Shown here: piece by piece, positions 5,585-9,312 of the stretch | Layout of the letters: every line of letters starts with the position of its first letter | Position numbering within the stretch: the stretch's first letter is position 1 | Source: Actinomycetes bacterium | Lineage (GTDB): Bacteria > Actinomycetota > Thermoleophilia > BMS3ABIN01 | Reading direction: 5' to 3' | Assembly: GCA_021790075.1 (NCBI GenBank) | Contig: JAJYIN010000074.1 | Span: forward strand, 1-9,312 | DNA length: 9,312 bases | Translations under genes and position numbers: made by a program | Notes under the pieces: model-generated | What the model saw: the letters and a program-made list of their open reading frames with translations, nothing else | Database searches by the model: none | Told to the model about the DNA's origin: nothing

Positions 5585-6238
5585 CTATAAATACGACTCG
5601 CTGCGGAAGCTTAAAAACCGGCTTTCCGCCACAATCACATGATCCAGAACCTCGATGCCGATCAGGCGGCCGGCCTCCACCAGCCGCCGGGTGAGTTCAA
5701 GGTCCTCCTGGCTGGGCGAGACGTCGCCGGAGGGATGATTGTGGACCAGGATGACCGCCGCGGCTGAATGGGTGATGGCGGGTTTGAAGACCTCCCGCGG
5801 ATGAACGATGTTGGCGTTGAGGCTGCCGACCGAGATCACTTCCTCATGGATGGGCACGTTGCGGGCATCCAGATAGAGCGTCAGGAAATGCTCCTTGGGC
5901 AGGCAGCGGATGTGGGCGGCGGCGCGGCAGGCATCCTGGGGTGACCGGACCGGCCGGCGTCCGTCATCGGGCCAGAGCAGGCGCCGGGCCAGCTCCACCG
6001 CGGCCGCCAGCCGCCCGGCCTCATCATCAGCGAGGCCGCAGCTGCTGCTGAGCTCTTCCGGCGTCACCGGCGTCAGCGCCCGGCCCGAATAGAGGGCGAA
6101 GACCCTGTCGCAGACCTGGGCCATCTGCCCGCCGGCAGGCTCTTTGCCGAGTATCAGACCCAGCAGCTCGTGATCAAACAGGCAGGCGGCCGGCGCTTCT
6201 TCACGGGCGGTGAAGCCGTCGGCACTGAAAGAATTCAT
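5585..6238 (-). CDS. radC: RadC family JAB/MPN-domain protein
   Basis: A 217-residue RadC/UPF0758 protein, close to full family length. The N-terminal part (about 1-90) has the LFDHELLGLILG block and a helix-hairpin-helix-like segment (GLADDEAGRLAAAVELARR). The C-terminal part is a JAMM metalloprotease fold: Glu132/Glu133 in HEEVISVGSLN, then HNHPSGD with His166 and His168, and Asp179 in SQED, the predicted Zn ligands. Despite its name, a repair role has not been upheld in E. coli; RadC proteins are linked to DNA processing but their substrate is unknown. The ATG at 6238 is preferred; an in-frame TTG at 6250 would add four residues. Neither has an ideal ribosome binding site. It has its own promoter and ends next to the origin-like region. 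Confidence 0.93.
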   Translation of the reverse strand: MNSFSADGFTAREEAPAACLFDHELLGLILGKEPAGGQMAQVCDRVFALYSGRALTPVTPEELSSSCGLADDEAGRLAAAVELARRLLWPDDGRRPVRSPQDACRAAAHIRCLPKEHFLTLYLDARNVPIHEEVISVGSLNANIVHPREVFKPAITHSAAAVILVHNHPSGDVSPSQEDLELTRRLVEAGRLIGIEVLDHVIVAESRFLSFRSESYL

Positions 6239-6313
6239 TGGATAAGGCAATTCCTGACACCGCCTTGCAGGGAGGATGCGCTGCAGGAAGGAAGTGCCGG
6301 ACGGGGATGAGAC

Positions 6314-6343
6314 ATCATACTCAAAAAGGATTCAAATGGTCAA
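6314..6343 (-). promoter_or_regulatory. Sigma70-type promoter of radC
   Basis: On the minus strand the -35 is TTGACC (6338-6343) and the -10 is TATGAT (6314-6319), 18 bases apart, each one base from consensus. Transcription should start near 6307, about 70 bases before the radC ATG. This separates radC from the htpX operon upstream. Confidence 0.65.
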
Positions 6344-6411
6344 GCCCGCCAGGCAGGAAAGCCAATACTCCTGGCGCGGCGCCTCCGGCGGCTGCCCCAG
6401 GCCGTAATGAT

Positions 6412-7332
6412 TTAGCCGGCGGCCGCGCCGCTGGCGCCGCTGGCCATCGCCCTGAGGATGGCAATCCGTTTCTGGATCGGCGGATGCGTGTCGAACAGGC
6501 CGCGCCGCTTCTCCTCGAACTTCTTGATCGGCTGGGCGATATAGAGATGGGCAGTGGCGCGGTTGGCCTCCACCAGCACCTCCTTGTCGCCGGCTATCTT
6601 CTCAAGCGCGTCAGCCAGCCCGTTGGGGTCACGGGTCAGCTCCACAGCCGAGGCGTCGGCGAGGTACTCCCGTTTCCGGGAGATGGCCAGCTGCACCAGG
6701 CGGGCGGCGATCGGCGCCAGGATCGCCATGACCAGTGCGATCACCAGCAATATCACGCCGATCATGCCGCTGTTGTCGTTGCTGCTGCGGCGGCTGCCGC
6801 CAAAAAAGCTCCAGCGGAGGAAGAAGTCGGCCATCAGCGCGATGGCGCCGACCATGATCCCTACCAGCGTGGCAAAGAGGATGTCGTAATTGCGCACATG
6901 CGACATCTCGTGAGCGATGACGCCCTGCAGCTCTCCCCGGTTCATCTTGTCGAGCAGCCCCTGGGTCACGGCGATGGATGAATGCTCCGGGTTGCGGCCG
7001 GTGGCAAACGCGTTGGGGGCCGGGTCGTCGATGATGTAGACGGCGGGCATGGGGTTTCCGGAGGCGATCGACATCTCCTCTACCACGTTGAAGAGCTGCG
7101 GCGCTTCATCGTGGGTCACCTGGCGGGCGCGGCTGGTCGCCAGCACGATACTGTCACCCTTATAATAACTGGTCAACCCAAGCACCAGCGCCACCGCCGC
7201 CGCGATCACCAGCCCGAACCAGCCGAGGCCGGAGGCATAGCCGATGGCAAAGCCCAGCACCACCAGAATCGCCGTCACTACCACTATCAGGAAATAGGAC
7301 AGGCGCTTGTTCTTTGCTATCTGCTCATACAT
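6412..7332 (-). CDS. htpX: HtpX-type M48 membrane zinc metalloprotease
   Basis: A 306-residue membrane protease of family M48B, which in other bacteria degrades damaged membrane proteins. Two N-terminal membrane segments (about 11-32 and 36-54) are followed by the cytosolic catalytic part. The zinc site is HEMSH (141-145; H141, H145, catalytic E142), with the third ligand Glu222 in SRKREYLADA. Two more membrane segments lie at about 150-170 and 190-213. NAFATG (107-112) and FDTHPP (280-285) are family hallmarks. The C-terminus is a short Ala/Gly tail. The ATG at 7332 has GGAAG 12 bases upstream, rather far. It follows lemA by 51 bases on the same strand, a pairing seen in many bacteria, so the two are probably co-transcribed. 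Confidence 0.95.
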   Translation of the reverse strand: MYEQIAKNKRLSYFLIVVVTAILVVLGFAIGYASGLGWFGLVIAAAVALVLGLTSYYKGDSIVLATSRARQVTHDEAPQLFNVVEEMSIASGNPMPAVYIIDDPAPNAFATGRNPEHSSIAVTQGLLDKMNRGELQGVIAHEMSHVRNYDILFATLVGIMVGAIALMADFFLRWSFFGGSRRSSNDNSGMIGVILLVIALVMAILAPIAARLVQLAISRKREYLADASAVELTRDPNGLADALEKIAGDKEVLVEANRATAHLYIAQPIKKFEEKRRGLFDTHPPIQKRIAILRAMASGASGAAAG

Positions 7333-7383
7333 CGCTAACTACTGCTTCCTTGCCAACCACTACCCACCGGGGCTGCCCCGCGG

Positions 7384-7938
7384 CTAGCGCAGGTCGACCT
7401 TGACCGGCTCCTTCTCCTCTTCCGGGGTCTCGAAGTACTCGCGCGCCCCAAAGCCGAAGGCGCCGGCGATGATGTTGGAGGGGAACGTCTGGACCCGGTT
7501 GTTGAACGACATGACGGTGTCATTATAGAGCTGGCGGGCGAAGGCGATCTTGTTCTCGGTCGAGGTCAGCTCTTCCTGGAGCTGGGACACGTTCTGGTTG
7601 GCCTTCAGGTCAGGGTAGTTCTCAGCGACCGCGAACAGCGACTTCAGCGCCCCGGTCAGCATGTTCTCCGCCTTGGCCGTGTCGGCCGGCCCCTGTGCCT
7701 GCATGGCCTGGGAACGCGCCTTGGTGACGTTCTGGAGGACTTCCTGCTCGTATGACATGTAATCCTTGACCATTTCCACCAGATTGGGGATAAGGTCATG
7801 CCGGCGCTTCAACTGGACGTCGATCTGTTTCCAGGAATTGTCCACCTTGTTGCGCGAGCGCACGAGGCTGTTATAGAGGGCGGCCAGCACGATGGCCAGC
7901 ACCACGACGACCGCTATGACGATTATCAGAGCCACCAT
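7384..7938 (-). CDS. lemA: LemA family membrane-anchored protein
   Basis: A 184-residue LemA protein of typical length. One N-terminal membrane helix (about 4-23) with a tiny outside end is followed by a long helical-bundle domain. Conserved blocks are QLKRRHDLIPNLVE (42-55), AVAENYPDLKANQN (103-116) and FPSNIIAGAFGF (152-163), and the tail is acidic (EEEKE). The molecular function is not established; the family is often encoded next to M48 proteases, as here, which suggests a shared envelope-stress role. The ATG at 7938 follows GGAAGG and GGTGGAG sites. It lies 30 bases after the DUF542 gene and 51 bases before htpX, all on the minus strand. Confidence 0.95.
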   Translation of the reverse strand: MVALIIVIAVVVVLAIVLAALYNSLVRSRNKVDNSWKQIDVQLKRRHDLIPNLVEMVKDYMSYEQEVLQNVTKARSQAMQAQGPADTAKAENMLTGALKSLFAVAENYPDLKANQNVSQLQEELTSTENKIAFARQLYNDTVMSFNNRVQTFPSNIIAGAFGFGAREYFETPEEEKEPVKVDLR

Positions 7939-7968
7939 GGCTCCACCTTCCTTTCCTTGACCAGGCTG

Positions 7969-8175
7969 CTATTTCGGAGACGATTGCGCGGCGGCTTCCA
8001 GCTCGGCAATCAGCTCGTCGAGGCTGATTCCCAGGGAACCCGCCGCGAAGCCGACCGTCTGGGCGCCGCCACAACAGGAATCCACGCTGTAGCGATGGAA
8101 GACCGGCAGGGTCCAGGGATATTTCCTGACGACCTCATTGATCACCATGTCGCCGGTTATCTTTGTTTCTGCCAT
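7969..8175 (-). CDS. Stand-alone ScdA_N/DUF542 domain protein
   Basis: A 68-residue protein that is almost entirely one ScdA_N (DUF542) domain. It shows the pattern VINEVVRKYPWTLPVFHRYS (11-30), followed by VDSCCGG (31-37) and an AAGSLGISLDELIAEL helix (44-59). In ScdA/YtfE/DnrN proteins this domain sits in front of a di-iron hemerythrin-like domain that repairs iron-sulfur clusters after nitric oxide or oxidative damage. Here the di-iron part is absent, so only the Cys34-Cys35 pair could handle metal, NO or redox chemistry; this role is inferred. It could also be placed with DUF1858, but the CCGG motif favours ScdA_N. The ATG at 8175 has AAGGAG 10 bases upstream. It is first in a likely operon with lemA and htpX. 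Confidence 0.85.
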   Translation of the reverse strand: MAETKITGDMVINEVVRKYPWTLPVFHRYSVDSCCGGAQTVGFAAGSLGISLDELIAELEAAAQSSPK

Positions 8176-8253
8176 TTCGTTCTAACTCCTTCTATTACCT
8201 CCTGCTATTAAAAAGTATATATCTCTCCAGGCCCCGGCACTAAACTCATGTCC

Positions 8254-8282
8254 TTGCGGGCCGAAACACAAGTATCTAGAAT
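8254..8282 (+). promoter_or_regulatory. Possible promoter of the ytxH-like gene
   Basis: TTGCGG (8254-8259) and TAGAAT (8277-8282) are 17 bases apart. The -10 has five of six consensus bases and the -35 only three. Transcription would start near 8289, leaving a leader of about 28 bases. On the opposite strand a TATACT at 8214-8219 could be the -10 for the divergent DUF542 gene, but no matching -35 is visible. Confidence 0.4.
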
Positions 8283-8317
8283 GTCCCTGGACTCAGAATG
8301 ATAGGGAGGGTCTCCTG

Positions 8318-8587
8318 ATGTCAATTTGCAAGCACAAGCGATGTTGTCTGTTCGTTCTCGGCGCCGGCATGGGCGCGGCCGCCGGCGTGATGCTGGCGCC
8401 CAAGTCAGGCCGTGAGATCAGGAAGGAGCTGTTCGGCGGCTCGCAGGACGTGCTGGGCGAGCCCGGCACGGAAGCCGAGGCGCCGGCAGCCGAAGCCGCG
8501 ACCGAGGCAGACCTCAAGGCAAAGATCGAGGAGACCCGGGAGCGCCTGAAAGCAGAAATCGAGGCCCAGCAGGATACGGATTCCTAA
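8318..8587 (+). CDS. YtxH-like small membrane protein
   Basis: An 89-residue protein of the YtxH/gas-vesicle-GvpP-like group. A short Cys-rich N-terminus (Cys4, Cys9, Cys10) is followed by one Gly/Ala-rich membrane segment at about 11-27 and the family motif LAPKSGREIRKEL (26-38). A low-complexity Ala/Glu linker (48-63) leads to a charged helix (64-85, ADLKAKIEETRERLKAEIEA) likely to form a coiled coil. Function in this family is unknown; Bacillus YtxH belongs to the general stress regulon. The ATG at 8318 has GGAGGG 7 bases upstream. It is divergent from the DUF542-lemA-htpX set and 60 bases ahead of the metallophosphoesterase gene. Confidence 0.85.
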   Translation: MSICKHKRCCLFVLGAGMGAAAGVMLAPKSGREIRKELFGGSQDVLGEPGTEAEAPAAEAATEADLKAKIEETRERLKAEIEAQQDTDS

Positions 8588-8647
8588 CCGCCCGCCCGGC
8601 GCCCAAGGCCAGCTCCGGCCGGGAAACCCCACTCCGCCTTTTCACCG

Positions 8648-9312
8648 ATGAACAGATTCCTCAACAGAGCGCTTCAGGCCGCGCTGCTGCCGGCCGCTGT
8701 GGGAGGCGCGGCCGCCGGATACATGCTGTTTGAAGCCCAATGGCTGCAGATGAGATACCGCCGCCTCCAGCTGGAAGGGCTGCCGCCTTCGCTGGACGGC
8801 CTCCGGCTGCTGCATGTCAGCGACCTGCACGCCGGCGCCCCGGGACCAAACAACCGGACCATCGCCAAATTCGTGCGCGCCGCCCGCCGTCAGGAGCCTG
8901 ACATCGTCCTTTTCACCGGCGACATGACCGACAAGAAACGGGACCTGTCACCATACTTGGGCCTGCTGGCGGGAGTCGAGGCCCGCTACGGCAAGTTCGC
9001 CGTGCTCGGTAACCATGACCACGGCGTCCGCAAGACACTTCTGCGGGATCTGGCCAGGCATCTCCTGGGTCCGGAGCGGGTGCCGCGAACGGCCTTCCAG
9101 GACGACGACGTTCCCGGAACCGTGGCCTGGAACCGGTCGCTGCTGGGGCAGGTCGGCATCCGGCTGCTCGACAACGAATGCGCCGGCATCCGGGTCGGTT
9201 TTGATGATATTCAGATATGTGGTATCGACGATTTCCAGTACGGCTACGCCGACATCGAGAAGGCGGCGTCGCAGCTCGACCAGCGGGCGCCGCTCCGCAT
9301 CCTCCTCTCCCA
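8648..9312 (+). CDS. Membrane-anchored metallophosphoesterase (YkuE/YaeI-like), 3' end cut by window
   Basis: The first 221 residues of a calcineurin-like metallophosphoesterase; the gene runs past the window edge. An N-terminal hydrophobic segment (about 9-28) acts as a signal or anchor. The motif order is SDLHAG (58-63, metal ligands Asp59 and His61), TGDMTD (90-95, Asp92) and GNHDHG (121-126, Asn122 and His123), as in the dinuclear-metal fold. Related YkuE/YaeI proteins act at the membrane, with phosphodiester or lipid-linked substrates such as UDP-2,3-diacylglucosamine proposed; the substrate here cannot be told. The C-terminal His motifs should lie beyond 9312. The ATG at 8648 has no clear ribosome binding site, but no other start exists upstream: the frame is closed by the stop of the ytxH-like gene 60 bases earlier, and the two may be co-transcribed. 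Confidence 0.9.
   Translation, partial: MNRFLNRALQAALLPAAVGGAAAGYMLFEAQWLQMRYRRLQLEGLPPSLDGLRLLHVSDLHAGAPGPNNRTIAKFVRAARRQEPDIVLFTGDMTDKKRDLSPYLGLLAGVEARYGKFAVLGNHDHGVRKTLLRDLARHLLGPERVPRTAFQDDDVPGTVAWNRSLLGQVGIRLLDNECAGIRVGFDDIQICGIDDFQYGYADIEKAASQLDQRAPLRILLS

Noticed and set aside
6344..6411. Terminator after htpX
   Set aside because: GC-rich inverted triplets are present, but no stem longer than about 4 bp and no T-run could be assigned.
6238..6981. 247-codon open frame on the plus strand
   Set aside because: Antisense to htpX, rich in His, Gln and Gly runs typical of GC-rich shadows; htpX has its full zinc site.
8588..8647. Terminator between the ytxH-like and phosphoesterase genes
   Set aside because: The spacer is GC-rich with several short inverted matches but no stable stem followed by a T-run.

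Overview
The window is GC-rich and densely coded. It looks like chromosomal DNA from a Gram-positive-type bacterium, most likely a deep-branching actinobacterial lineage. This placement is inferred from three things: a secreted protein with LGFP repeats (mostly an actinobacterial feature), a short YidC with no lipoprotein signal or large periplasmic domain, and the rpmH-rnpA-yidD-yidC-jag order. The sequence does not fix the taxon.

Layout from left to right. Positions 1-154 hold at most the tail of an upstream gene. Positions 155-2329 (+) encode a large exported protein with an N-terminal anchor or signal, a helical segment, a double-psi beta-barrel-like (RlpA/expansin-like) domain and seven LGFP-type repeats. 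Next come a small convergent zinc-ribbon protein (2381-2611, -) and a CopZ-like copper chaperone (2748-2954, +). The chaperone converges with the conserved leftward cluster rpmH-rnpA-yidD-yidC-jag (5225 down to 3001). Its genes overlap or nearly abut, and rpmH is preceded by a clear sigma70-type promoter. Together they supply ribosomal protein L34, the RNase P protein, the YidD/YidC membrane insertion machinery and the RNA-binding protein Jag/KhpB.

The 359-bp gap upstream of rpmH (5226-5584) contains perfect DnaA boxes in both orientations and an AT-rich stretch, so it is a candidate replication origin or a DnaA-responsive rpmH control region. The dnaA gene usually found on the far side is absent. 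The next gene is radC (5585-6238, -), which has its own promoter.

Further right, a leftward operon-like set encodes a stand-alone ScdA_N/DUF542 protein, LemA and an M48 (HtpX-type) membrane protease. This suggests a membrane or redox-stress module. A divergent YtxH-like small membrane protein (8318-8587, +) is followed by a membrane-anchored metallophosphoesterase (8648 to the window end, +) that runs off the edge.

Most of the content belongs to known families. The points most worth a second look are the origin-like region without dnaA, the architecture of the LGFP protein, the DUF542-lemA-htpX association, and the leftward terminator in the copZ leader. I saw no CRISPR array, insertion sequence, tRNA or rRNA, and no clear evidence of a wholly new system.
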